Assembly (NCBI GenBank): GCA_030247885.1
Contig: JAPDRO010000022.1
Coordinates: forward strand, 1 to 64,000
Length of the DNA: 64,000 nucleotides
Direction: 5' to 3'
DNA from: Taxawa tesnikishii (nom. ined.)
Lineage: Eukaryota; Ascomycota; Dothideomycetes; Dothideales
Part shown: positions 1 to 11,900 of the stretch, piece by piece
Numbering within the stretch: position 1 is the stretch's first letter
Layout of the letters: every line of letters begins with the position of its first letter
The notes under the pieces: generated by a model
Seen by the model: only the letters and a program-made list of their open reading frames with translations
What the model was told of the DNA's origin: nothing
Database searches by the model: none
Made by a program: the position numbers and the translations under genes

Positions 1-70
1 AACCTAACCCTAACCCTAACCCTAACCCTAACCCTAACCCTAACCCTAACCCTAACCCTAACCCTAACCC
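1..70 (+). repeat. Telomere repeat array (CCCTAA)n
   Basis: About eleven CCCTAA units from the first base, the first slightly variant (AACCTAACCC). This is the C-rich strand of the TTAGGG telomere usual in filamentous fungi, so the window begins at a true chromosome end. The array is short, as expected of a clipped assembly end. Confidence 0.97.
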
Positions 71-110
71 ACTCACTCACTCACTCACTCACTCACTCAC
101 TCACTCACTC
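71..110 (+). repeat. (ACTC)10 microsatellite next to the telomere
   Basis: Ten perfect ACTC units follow directly on the last CCC of the telomere array and run into looser CACTCACTC/TTATTC variants. Like the telomere C-strand it contains no G. Confidence 0.9.
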
Positions 111-821
111 TTATTCTTACTCATTCTTACTCTCACTCACTCACTCTCTTTTTCAATGTTTTTTTCTCTTTCTACTTTATTTCTTTCTTTCTATTTTATC
201 TCTCTACTTCTTTTATTCTTCTTATATCTTATTACTCTACTACTTTATTACTTTACTACTCTATTACTCTACTATTCTATTACTCTACTATTTTATTACT
301 CTATTATTTTATTACTTTACTACTTTACTACTTTATTATTTTATTACTTTATTACTATATTTTTATTACTTTCTTATTCTTTTTAAATATTACTTTAACT
401 CTACTAATTTATTATTCCATTCTTATATTACTATATCTCTATTACTTTACTCCTTATCTTTTACTATAAATCTCTTATTTTAACTTTTTTCTTTTATTTC
501 TTTTCTTTCTTTTATTTTATCTCTTCTTATTTTCCTATTTTTTACTTTTATTCTATTTCTATATTATTATATCCCTATTACTTAAACTTTCTTTCTTTAT
601 TCCTTCCTTATTATAACTCTTATTTTCTAACTTACTTATTTTATTCCTTCTCTTTTTTATTACCTTTTCTTTTTTATTATCTTCTCTTTTTCTTTTATAT
701 TATCCTCCCTTACTTTACTTTCCTTTTTACTTTTTTTCTCTTATTCTTAACTAATCTCCTTTTTCTTTTTATATTCCACTATTTTACTTTAATTTCTTTT
801 ACTTTACTATTAAATCTATTA
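111..821 (+). repeat. G-free T/C/A low-complexity subtelomeric tract
   Basis: Degenerate TTATTACT/CTACTA/TTTCTT words. I find one G on the plus strand in this span (position 158). The methionine-led frame at 156-386 lies wholly in this tract and encodes only L/F/Y/T/S-rich low complexity, so no gene is called. Confidence 0.85.
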
Positions 822-1429
822 GTTTTTCTTTTTCTTTCTTTTATCTTTTTTTATCTTAAGAGATATATCTTTTTCTCTTTAAAATATTATACTTGTTATA
901 GAGAGAAATATTACCTTTTTTTTTGAAAATCCTATATAGAGAAATATTGTTCCTTTCTTTAAAACTTAGCTTTTCTATGATTATCGTCTTCTTCATTTAT
1001 ATACTTACTTTTACCCTTATTTATCTAAACCCTAACTCTTAGTTCTATATTATCCTATATAATCCCTAAGGTTTAAGAAGAACTTTATTATACTTTAGGA
1101 TTCTTTCTTAACTTCTTTATAACTTAGCTTAAGTCTATTTAACTAAGTTACTTTCCTTATCTATTAGACTTCTTCTTAACTACTCTAACTAACTTATTAT
1201 TAGGCGTTTACTTTTTGTTAGGACTCTTTCTTGCTTGTCGGAGCTAGTAAGGACCTAACGTATTTACCTCTTAAGCTATTATCTATTTTTTTCCTTCGCT
1301 ACTTCTTCTGTTTTTTCCTTCACTACTTCTTCTGTTTTTTCCTTCACTACTTCTTCTGTTTTTTCCTTCACTACTTCTTCTGTTTTTTCTTATAGGTCGT
1401 TGCTATTAGTTGTCTCTGACCTCGCTATC
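822..1429. other. AT-rich, RIP-like subtelomeric DNA
   Basis: AT-rich DNA with TpA excess and almost no CpA/TpG between the G-free tract and the helicase stop. It holds the 24-bp tandem repeat listed separately and one interstitial telomere-like word (AAACCCTAACTCTTAG near 1027). In the helicase's reading frame it could be the mutated 3' end of that gene (see findings). Confidence 0.6.
1287..1391 (+). repeat. 24-bp tandem repeat, about 4.3 copies
   Basis: Units of 24 bases carry TTTTTTCCTTCACTACTTCT followed by TCTG; the first has CGCTAC instead of CACTAC, the last fades into TTTTTTCTTATAGG. The period is eight codons. Read on the minus strand in the frame of the upstream helicase it gives an open octapeptide repeat, RRSSEGKN. 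Confidence 0.88.
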
Positions 1430-4400
1430 TTAGAACGACAATAAAGCCTTTGCCGCTACTCTGACTCCCTGTACCGCCATTCCGCCTCCAAATCTTGTCT
1501 CCTCTCCCAACCAGTCAAAGAAATCCTCCACCCCGGCGAATCTGCGCCGGAAGTGGTCCTCTAGCCATCTGGCTCCTCCGGCGCTCACGAATATCCCGTA
1601 ACAGAGCGGCAGGACCACGTCTCCGTGCTCACACGCTTCTTCCTTACTGGTCTTGCTGAGCTCAGCCCTTTGGCAGATGGACTGAGGGTTTAGGCACCAG
1701 AAGCAGCTCGTGTACGGACGCAACCACTTTCGTCCGCGTGTCTCGTGCCGCTGCCGTACTCGACTGCGCTCGTGAAACACCTCATGCCGCCGGGCACACT
1801 TGGAGAACTCGTGCTTCCATTCCTCGTCCATCGCACGGCAGAGCAAGCATGTCCCGCGCACGCTGGCCAGGTCCAGACGGTAGTTGACAAGTTCGGAGTG
1901 AGCCTGCAGCCGCTCTTGCTGGATGAGATCGAGTCCGGTGTGGGCGGTCTGCCGTCTTGTCGCGTCCGAGGCTGCGATTGGATCCTCGTGAGCCGCTTTG
2001 CAGACGTCGCAAGCCACGTCTTCCGGCATGCACCACCTTCGGTGCTGAGCGAGATCGAGGTGTTCGCTCAGCGAAGTTCGGAAACATTGCTCGCCTCGTA
2101 AGTACTTGTGCACGGCCTGCTTGTCCCGTCGCTTGCGAAGTGACACGTCGTCCCTGCAGCTGCCCGTCTGCTCCGAACCGACGTCGACGTCGTCTTCGAG
2201 CTGTGCCTGCCACGTCGCCGGCAGGAGAACCATCGAGTACGCCTCCATCCCGTCGCGGCCGGCCCGACCCGACTCCTGCGCGAAGGTGACCAACGAGTCC
2301 GGCTCCCCTACGTTCATGACCAGACGTACATGAGCGTGGTCGAAGCCTTCGGCAAGAGCGGTCGTGGCAACGAGATACGGGCGGTCGGAGGTATGGATCC
2401 AGCGATCAACGATGAGCTTCTTCTGTTCCGGCGTTCCGCTCTTTGCGGTGTATGCAGCACAACCAAGCAGTTGGCACAGGCTGTCCGCGTCCTCACACGT
2501 TCGGACGTATAGGACGATCTTGTCACGGGAATGATCGAACAGGTCGGAGTCGCGCCACGCGTCTTGCGCTTCGACCGCACTCTGCTCCAGAAGGCTGCCT
2601 TTGCGAGGGTCTGCCCTGCGGACCATGTAGAATATGTTGGGTCGGTTGCTCGATGCTCTGATGGTTGTCGGACGGTAGAGGTAGTTGCGCTCCTCAAACT
2701 CCTCTTTCATGGACGGAGGCAGTGTGGCTGTCAGGTAGACAAACTGCGTCCTGAGATTGCGGACCGCAGTAAGGTCGACGATGCTCGATCGGTAGTCAAC
2801 GGCAGTCACCGTCAGGTGGCATTCGTCGATCACGATTCGATCGAGTTTCTGCTGGACGATCAGGCTTCGTGCGTATTTCGTGAAGTGTGTTGTGGCCGCA
2901 GCCTCAACGCTGACGATTATCAGCGATGCTTCTCGACTTTCTCCCGGCAACCATTCGAGGTGAGCGATGTTCAGTTCCCGTATCCGCCGAAGCAGGTCTG
3001 CCCGAAGGGATACGAGCGGCACGATGAGGATGGTGATCCCGGCATCAGGCAGCGTACACGGCAACATGAAGGACAGGCTCTTTCCGGCTCCGGTTGGCAA
3101 GATGGCCACCACCTGCTCCGTCCACGACATGATCGTGGTGAGGGTCTGTTCCTGCTCCCTCGATTTCCACATCATTCTCTGGTTGCCGTAGAGCTTTCTG
3201 AGCCCTTCCAGCAGAGCCTCTGCCGACCACGGTTTGCGGGGCCGATAGACACCCTTGGCAAGTCGTTCCTTCAGTCGACACTCTTCTCCGTCCCTCTTTC
3301 GCTTCTTGCCTTTTAGCATCGTCTCCACTCCCCAGAAGTCCTGCCACAACGTTGACGCGCGAAGTCCCATTCGGATCAGCCCGTCCCACACGTTGCCGAA
3401 GGTCGCTCCCGTCTGATTGGCATACGCCCTGTTGACCGTGCGTGTCTTGTGGTTGCGCTGTCTCGTCATCGCTCGGATATCCTCCTCCATCTCCTCGGCG
3501 TCCTCGTCGTCTTCGTTGACTTCGAAGCAGCCTATGTTGCTCGCAAACTTGGTCTTGACGATGGCCACGCTCATCTGGCGCCAGTTGGAAACGTGAAGCC
3601 GGGGTGTGCACGCCCGAGCACTGGCTTCCTCCAGACAACGACTCAACCGTCCTTCGCCCCACACCTTTCCGTCTTTCTCCCACAAGAACGAGGAGAGCAG
3701 TGCCTTTGGTGATTGCTGCCGCAGAAAGACCTGTCGTAGCGGCACGACATAGACGAGGTAATCCAGCAACAGGTCGCCCACCGGATTGGCGAGAAACCGG
3801 ATGTTTTCCTTGTACCTGCCCGTCTGCTGCTGACCTTTGTGGTATTTGACATGTATCATGACACGATCGTGGCGGAGTGTGATGGATCGTCGTCGTTGCG
3901 TGTTCCGCCAGGTCATGGAGAAGAACTCGCTTTCGCGGATGGGCTGACCGCCACTGATGTGAACGAGGACACACAAGCGTTTCAAGAACTCCTGCACAGT
4001 TGCCTCGTAGCCGGCTAGCGCACTGTCCCTCCAAACGAAGCCGCTCGCTGATCGACGGTCTTGCTGAAGGAAAAGGCGGCACAGTTGCTCGGAACGCTCA
4101 ACGGCGGCCAACAGAGCTTTGTCCGTCCCCCTCAGCAGGAGAGCGTTGTCACGATGCTGGATCAAGCTCCAGCCGACGGTATCGACGTTGCCGCTATCTC
4201 TAAGCGCCCAAGACTGCATGCGGCGTAGGTCCTTCTGACCCAGCAGCAAGTCGTCGTACAGTAGCCGTTCGCACTCACGGTATTCGGAGAGCAGTAGCGT
4301 GGGGATCTGGTCCATACGCAGCTCTGTATCTTCGTATGTCAGGACCTGTTCGCTTTCGTCCCAACAGGCCTCATGATCACCCACGCTGTCCTTCGAGATG

Positions 4401-5864
4401 CGAAACAGCAACAGGCGCCAGCGGAGTATCTCCCCATCGGCGTCTCGGCCGTCTGCTGCAGATAACTCTCACAGCATTCCTTGACGAGCGCGAGCGTTTC
4501 TCCCCACCCTGCCGCTCTTTGCGAGCACAGTCATAGAAGATCAGCAGCTGCGCGACCCATATCATCGCAGACAGACTGCTGTTGAAGTTGCCGGGTTCCA
4601 TCCAGCCTTGCGTAGACGGCTTGATGCTTAGCATCGCGCAGAAGCTCACTATTGGCGAGCGGTACCGTCGGGCTCCGGTAGTGTGACGGATAACGAGCAT
4701 CCATAACTCAACCAGCCCATCTCTCAGTTGGCCCTTGATCCCTTCACCCGTGCCCGTCGCTCCCCGTTCTGCTAACCGACGGAGGTTATGCCACACCACC
4801 CTTTGCTTGTCCGTCGGTTCGATCACGTCCTCTGGCCGGATCGTCTCCTCCGAGTCAGCACTGAAGTGGTACTCGTCACAGATCGCCACTCGCTCCAGGT
4901 ACGACAGGAACTGTGACGCCAGCTTGAAGTAGACCTTGAGCGTGCCGGGCTCCTTGTAAGGATCGAACGGCCGAACCTTCCCAATCGACTCGACCTGCGA
5001 CGACTGGAACCGACTGAGAACGACGCGACATGGCCAAGTGAGCATACAGTCGGGTCCGTCGAAACACCAGCCGTGCGCCTCCCTGAGCACGTCCTCCATC
5101 GCATCGACGATCGTCCGCAGAGGACATCCTTCGTCTCGCGAGGGCACGGCGATCGCTGCTCGGATCTCGTCTTTCTTCAAGCCGCAGACATGGTCGACGA
5201 TGCCGGTCTCTCTGAGCCATGGTACCACGGTAGAACGATGCTCGTCGAATCCGCGGACACGGTTGGCCGCAGATGCGGCGTCGCGCTCTGCCTGAAGGAT
5301 GTCTTCTTCTTGCGTCCGGAAGAAGTCACGCTGGTGACCGGCTCGCCTCCGACCGCAAATCTCCAGGTCCGCTACTTGGACCTCGAAGTACCTCTGCCAG
5401 CTTCCGACCTTGAAGAAACGCTGACAGGCGCGGTCGCAAGACCACAGCTTGTTGTGGGTATGGACCTGCTTCAAACGAGCATCGCCGCCTCGCTTCTGTC
5501 CGTTGACCCAGCCGTGTTGCCGCTCACAATGATCTTGCATGCCACGCGGAGTGCGGCATATATAGGGACAAAGCCTGCCTTCGCCATCTTTCCCGCCACA
5601 CTTCAAGCCGTCGAAGTACACCGGAAGTCCCGTTACGGGAGGCTCTGTTGCTGCTGGATAGATGACATCTGCCTCGACTTGCGCAAGTTCGGTAAAAGAC
5701 CCGACTTTGGCAATAATGTCCCGCCGTTGTTGTAAGCTGAGACGCTTGTGATGCACACGAAGATGTTTGGCGAGCTGCGAAGGTACGACTGCATACTGAC
5801 AATGGATGCAAACAAGGATGCGGTGCTGGGCGACTACTTGGAAGAGACGATGAAAATCATCCAT
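1430..5864 (-). CDS. Telomere-linked RecQ-type DNA helicase with OrsD zinc fingers
   Basis: Large subtelomeric helicase, probably one gene read from 5864 to 1430 (about 1,480 codons). The upstream frame (4377-5864) opens with an OrsD/DUF3505-type C2H2 finger (CIHCQYAVVPSQLAKHLRVHH, split here as CIHCQY...HLRVHH) and a second finger (CPYIC...CERQH). The downstream frame (from 4411) carries the helicase core: Walker A PTGAGKS near residue 437, DECH box near 527, LTATLPP, and motif VI QESGRAGRDG near 715, then Cys/His-rich C-terminal segments. Such helicases sit beside telomeres in many fungi and are thought to help maintain chromosome ends. The two frames are separated by apparent one-base losses in C4 runs at 4502-4505 and 4432-4435; adding one base to each gives a continuous, sensible protein. 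The stop at 1430 lies exactly where RIP-like DNA begins, so the C-terminus may be cut short. Domain calls are firm; gene unity is inferred. Confidence 0.85.
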
Positions 5865-6310
5865 CTGAGTCTTGGCTTGCCTTCACGGCTGCCATACTTG
5901 CGAGGCCAGACATAGCTATATTACCTTTCTAAGGATTTAAAGGATCCATGTGATGCTCAGGATCAATTGTTTAGAGCGTACTGATCACGTCGCATAGACA
6001 CAGGGCTGGTCTTTGTTTGGAGAGGCCGCCCTGCGAAAATGCGGGGAGTGGCCTATGCACAAGGCGCCTCATCTTTTTCCTTTTAAGACCGCCGCCCTTG
6101 ATGTTCCATGTATATGGCATATATATGAGTGGTGTTTGGCATGCAGAGAGAATAACCTTATGACAGTATAGTGTGTGGGTTTCGAGAAGGTTGGGGCTCG
6201 GGAAGGCAAACGAATCGTGGTCAACAGGTGCAAACGAATCGTGGTCGTTCCTCTAACCCTTAGGGTTATAGCCCACGCAAAAGCAAACGAATCGTGGCCA
6301 TTCGTTTGAC
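5865..6310. promoter_or_regulatory. Upstream region of the helicase gene with repeated 17-mers
   Basis: Normal-composition DNA between the helicase start and the RIP island. It holds three copies of GCAAACGAATCGTGG (6206, 6230, 6283), an inverted partial copy (ATTCGTTTG, about 6300-6308), and a head-to-head telomere-like palindrome CTAACCCTTAGGGTTA at 6253-6268. No gene is seen. A regulatory role is only suggested by position. Confidence 0.55.
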
Positions 6311-8990
6311 TTCTACGAGTAGGTCCTCTTTAATAGCTATATACTATAGGAATACTATTACTCTCTTCTTAACTAGTCTTCCGTTAGAACTATAAAGGAA
6401 GTATAGTAGGGTAATACGTACCTCTCTAGCTTTATAAGGGACTTCCTCCTATTATAGACTATACTTCTCTTTATCCTCCTTACTTTAGATCTTATTATTA
6501 ATGCAAATAACGGCTCTACTAGAAGTCTTATTACTACTACGCTCCTATACGTTATACTACTATTCTTTAAAATGCTAGTAAATACTTTTAATTAAGACTA
6601 TATAGTTATCCTTCGTCTTATTTACTAGGGACATAGTTCCTTAGATTATGTTAGTACTATTACTAGCTAAAAGATAGTCCGAATAGTTATCTAAGTAACG
6701 AAATTCGGTCTTACTAGCTCTAGTCGCGTACTTATAATAGTATAGGTAGGAAACTAACTATTAATTATAATCGAGCTATAAGTATACGTAGGCTAGATAG
6801 TATAGTATATCTTAACGGATAACTTACTAGGTATAGTTATAATAGGCGTTACGTAACTAGCCTTAATCGGATTAACTAGTAGGAAGACGAAGATAATACT
6901 TATATATAGTAAGCTCTTTTAGTATATTCTTTATAAGGTCCTCTTTAAATAGTTAGTCGAACATATTAATATTAATAGTACTATCCTTTTAAAACTAGTT
7001 ATAGGCACTTAGAAAAATAGACTTTATAACGGCTTTATAATTGTATTTTTTAGCTAGAGGAACATAGTATTAATATCTATAAAGACTATAAGTATTAGAA
7101 GTATAAGCCGGCCTATAAGACTTATAAAATTAATTTATAGTCTTAGGGTTAGTTCTAAGCTTAGAAGCTTTACTAGATAAAAACTCTCTTATACGTATAA
7201 TTAGCTACTCCCTACTAAGGGCTCTAATATAGTATCTAGCTTTCTAGTAGAGTTAGAAAAGGTATACCTTATAAAACACTTCGTTGTCCTTATTAATAGT
7301 ACGTAGTACCTTCTTTATTAAGTTAGTAATATTAGGATTTAACATCTTACTCGGGAGTTAATCGATCTCCCTTTAAAGAGCTTTATATTCCCTACTAATT
7401 TAGTAACTATAGCTACTTTTCTTCTTTAGAGCTATTTCCTTTATATCTTTCTTATATTACTCTTCCTCTTCCTCCGAATTAGATAGGATAGGATCCTTAG
7501 GTATCTTATTATTATTTATATTCTTACGGAGATTATTACTAAGGTCGCGAGTGTTTTATTTACTAGGATTATTATATAAATTAGTAAGAGTATCTAGATT
7601 CTAGTTAAGAGGTATATTAGCTATCGTTTTACGCTTACGTTTCTCTACTTCCTCCTCTTTAATCTTACGTCTTACTCCTTCTAGAAGTAATAAAAGGGAG
7701 AGTTTTCTAGTATAAGTATATTCGTATTATTAATATTTATAAGTAGAGTTTAGGCGCGGCTACTATATAATAGTTTAATATTAGCGACTTTATAAACTTC
7801 TCCTTGCTTATTAATAGTATATTCTAATATAGTTAAGTACTCGTATTTTCCTTAATTAAGTAGTAGATATCTCTTAGGGTACTCTTTAATATTTTCTAAG
7901 TCCCTAGGCTAGAATAGCTAACTCTTCTTAAAACCTTTACTTCTAGTATAGTTACGATATATATACTTACGAAGGAACGCGTAAACTACCTACTTTATAG
8001 TAAACCCCTTTCTAGCTAGCCGTCTTATTTTAAAGAGGATTATACTACTAAGGTTAAACTAAAAGATATTCGTATTTCTCGTAATTTACTATAGGTTATA
8101 AAGAGTTCTCCTAGCTTCTACTTACTTATTTCTTTTATCGAGAAGAAGTCTTTCCAATCGGATAGCGTTCTTAAAGTCTTCCTAAAAGTTTAGTTTAAAG
8201 GTTATTTTTCTCCTATAGTAGTCCTATAGTAGTAGGAACTAGTATTTACTTAGTCTTTCTTCTTCTTAGGAGATTTTATTACTTAAGTCGAGGGCTACGT
8301 AGTAGTATTTGTCGTTATTACTAATCCTCTTTACTTCTTTAAATACTTAGTAAAATAACTCGGAAATTAGAACGATAAGGTTATTAGCTTTAGTAGTACT
8401 AATAACTTAACTACTAGGTAAGTTAAGTTACGATATAGTAAGTTATAAGTATAGTTAGACTTTAGTAAATATATAGTAAGGAAATACTATCTTCTAGTAG
8501 GTTTCTAAGGTGTCTATAACTACTATACTTGCGAATTATAGTAGCGTTATTAGTAGTAGCTTTAGGGCGTAGTTTCTAGAGGATTTATAGTCTAGTATAT
8601 AAATTTAAATGTTTATTACGTGTTTTACTTCCTTAAAGGAAAATACGGCTAATATTCGGAGATTTTAGTTTTAGAAGTATCCTTCCTTTTACTTCTTTCT
8701 TATTACCCCTTATTACTACTATTACTTAATCCTTTTAACTTATAGTATAAAAGGAATATCTTTTATATAAATATAAACTTCTTATCCTATAAGCTTTACG
8801 CTTTTATTTAGTAATAAGATAAGACTATTATCTTAAGTAAATAAATAAAGGCCTTATTACGAAAGGGGAATATAAAAATAGTAGAGAAATAAATAATAAA
8901 AGAGATTATTAAAAGAGTTAATAAAGGAAATTATCTAAAGAAATAAATAGAAAGATTATTAAAATAATATAGAAATATACTTTCCTTCTT
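6310..8990. repeat. RIP-mutated repetitive DNA, family not recognised
   Basis: AT-rich DNA with stops in all frames and almost no CpA or TpG. It begins abruptly at about 6310. On the minus strand there are traces of an acidic, lysine-rich coding stretch (EEEEE-like run near 7470), so it once encoded protein, but I cannot name the family. It may be the far end of the neighbouring Gypsy fossil or a separate element. Confidence 0.5.
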
Positions 8991-8999
8991 TTATAAGTC

Positions 9000-11900
9000 T
9001 ATTCCTAGACTTAAGTTTTTATATAGCTCCCGAAGCTATATAAAACCTAGCCTATTAGCTAGCTAGCTACTTTATATAATCCTCGTATTATAATAGATCG
9101 AATCCTCGTAGTACGCTAATAATTACCTTTAGGCTTATATCTCTAATATTTATAAGTAATTCGTCCTCTAGTTCCTTATCTTATAAATTAATTTCTAATC
9201 CTTTATCCTTAGGTAAAGGTATATTACCTTTAGTAGCTACTAACTAATCTTATAGCCGTTTAGGCGTAGTTAGGAGGATAGGCTAAATCTATAGTTTTAG
9301 CCGATTTCGGGTATAAGTCCCCTTTATTTTAATACTATCTAAGGTTTCTAGTACGTAAGTACTTATAGGGGTAACGCTTTTAATCCTAGAAGGACTATAC
9401 TATCGAAATAGTAGCTTATCTCTTCGGATTTTCTTACGTTTCGTATTATAGATAAGGACTTCTTATTTAACGTTTAGTTATTTAAACGTAATATTCTTTC
9501 GATTATTAAATTCCTTTACGTTCTACTCTCGCATTCGCTATTAGTATAGTAATATATCCTCTAGGACTTTATCTTGGTATACTAACTATTATACGCGTAT
9601 AGTTACTAAATCTATAGTAGTTTTAATAGTACTTTAGTTTAATACTTATTATAATAGGAATTCTAGTTCGATTAGAAGAACGACATTTCTTTTATATAGG
9701 ATTTATACTAGAGATATATTAATAGATCGCCTTAGCGTAATTTAGTTTACTTATAAGGTTTCTAGTAACTATACGTCCTAGGGCTTACTAAACCTAAAAG
9801 TAAGCTTTAATAAGTAGTTAATAAGGTTCGAATGTCCGCGTTTTACTAATTTATTACCTTTAAGATAATAAGTAAAAGTAATAATCTTCCGAATTTTATA
9901 CTATATAACTAACGTAAATATATAGCCGAAGTTCTTAGGTCCTTCGTTACTAATTAGTTTAGCGAAGTACTTATATTTATAGATAACGTCCTCGTAAAGG
10001 AATCTTATAATAGCCTAGCTATTAGGCTTACGTAATACTTTAGCTTCTAGTTACCCTAATATTAATTCTCTAGCGATAACGAGGTATTCCTTACTACTAG
10101 ACGCGAGTATAAAGATAATATTTACTAACTATACTTCTAAGGACTTGCTAGTAAACCGGATATAATTCCTTTATATCCTTATAGTTAGTACGTATCTAGT
10201 ACTCTAGGTAGCTCGCGTAGTATTTAGAAATATCTTTAAAGGTATTATTTTACTAGTAATAGTTAGTAACCTTTCTATAAGTAGCTTCTTATCCTTAGTA
10301 GCTACTTTTATTATATAGGCTTTAAATAATCTTTCGCCTCTAATCCTCGCTATTAATTACCCGCTATAGTAGTATATTCCTAGTATTTCTCTAAAATAAA
10401 TACTAACCGCGGACTAGATAGTTAAGCGCCTCTTTCTTAAATACGTAAAATTCCTTAAAATCTATAGCTATAGGCTTTTTTAAAGTCGTAAGGTATTCCG
10501 CTATTTTCTAAGATTTCTCTAAGTAACCTTTTACTAACAACATTCTAATAGCGGCTACTATAGTTATAGGGTATATTTTAATACTCCCGTTAACTATAAT
10601 AATATATATAGAAGTAATAAATAAATCTACGTTAATAACTATGTTAATATCTTACTTGTTTAGTATATTATTATTATCCGAAGGATAGTAAGGTCTCCGA
10701 GATAGCGTATCTATAGTAGTATATTTAGTACTAGGTATATATCGAACCTCGAATATAAATAGTCGTATCTAAGCTACTTATCGAACTATAATAAAACTAG
10801 GAAGATCCGAGGATAATTTATTAAGCTACGCTACTAGCGTTTTAGTATTAATTTCTAAGATAAAGAATACGCTATATAGATACGAGCGTACTTTCTTTAG
10901 GGCCTTAAGTACTCTTCTATATTCGCGTTTTTTAGTATTATAGCCGGATTTTATAGTCGTTTAGAAGCTACTTTCGTATTATATTAAATACTATTTCTTC
11001 TTATTATCTCTAGCTAACTATATTAAAATAGCTCCCTATCCGCGAAGGCTAGAATCTATAGCTAAAATAATAGATCTTACTCCTTTAGTATAATTAATAG
11101 ACTTTAGTACTAGAGTATTAGTAAGCTTCGCCTTTAGTAGCTTAACTACTTATTTAGCTAGTTTTCCGAAGGAAAATACTACGTCTTTTGCATAAGTTTA
11201 TATAGTAGTACTACTATATATATAAAGTTTTTTACTTAGAAATAATAGTATAAACTTAAGTTAAGAAATACTCGAATATTTATAATATTCTTAAACTTAT
11301 CTTATTTTAAGATCTTAATAACCTTAGTAGTATCTAAATGTTTACCTTCTAAGTCGTAAATATAGCTAATAATCTTAATTCCGAATATATAGAATTGGGA
11401 TTTTCTTCTAGTAATAGTATAGCTAGTACGTTCTAAATCCGTAAGAATACTATCTAACTAATAGATATACTTTAGAACGTATTTCCGAATACTAGGTACT
11501 ACTTTTACGTCTCCTTCTTTATTAACTAGGCCTTTAATACTAATATTATTTAGAAATAGTAATACTACGTATAAAATATACGCTTCTAAGATTTTAGTAA
11601 TAATTCTTACGAACTACGCTACTAAGTTAGTAGCTCCTTAAAGTAGCGTTATTTATCTTAGTAGTTTTAGAGGAGTTATAAATCCTATTATATCTCTATA
11701 TTTTATAGTAAGTTCTATCTAATCGTATCTAGAGAAGAAGTCGATAAGGGACGTTATTATAAGTCTTATAAATTACTCGCTAAATTTATTTAAATTTAAG
11801 GGTAGATTTCTATTATAAATAGTAATATAGTTAATATTTATAACTATATTAACGATGCGGAACTTATTTTACTTCTTCTTAGTAACGAGAAACTATAGAT

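Noticed and set aside
156-386. Open frame of 76 codons in the subtelomere
   Set aside because: It lies wholly in the G-free low-complexity tract and encodes only L/F/Y/T/S repeats; openness follows from composition.
1690-2700. Several open frames on both strands under the helicase
   Set aside because: They are antisense or shifted shadows of the helicase coding sequence, with Arg/Ser/Pro-rich translations and no domains.
4440-4510. A tiny intron as cause of the helicase frame break
   Set aside because: The only GT...AG fitting nearby would be about 17 bp, too short for a spliceosomal intron; one-base slips at C4 runs explain it better.
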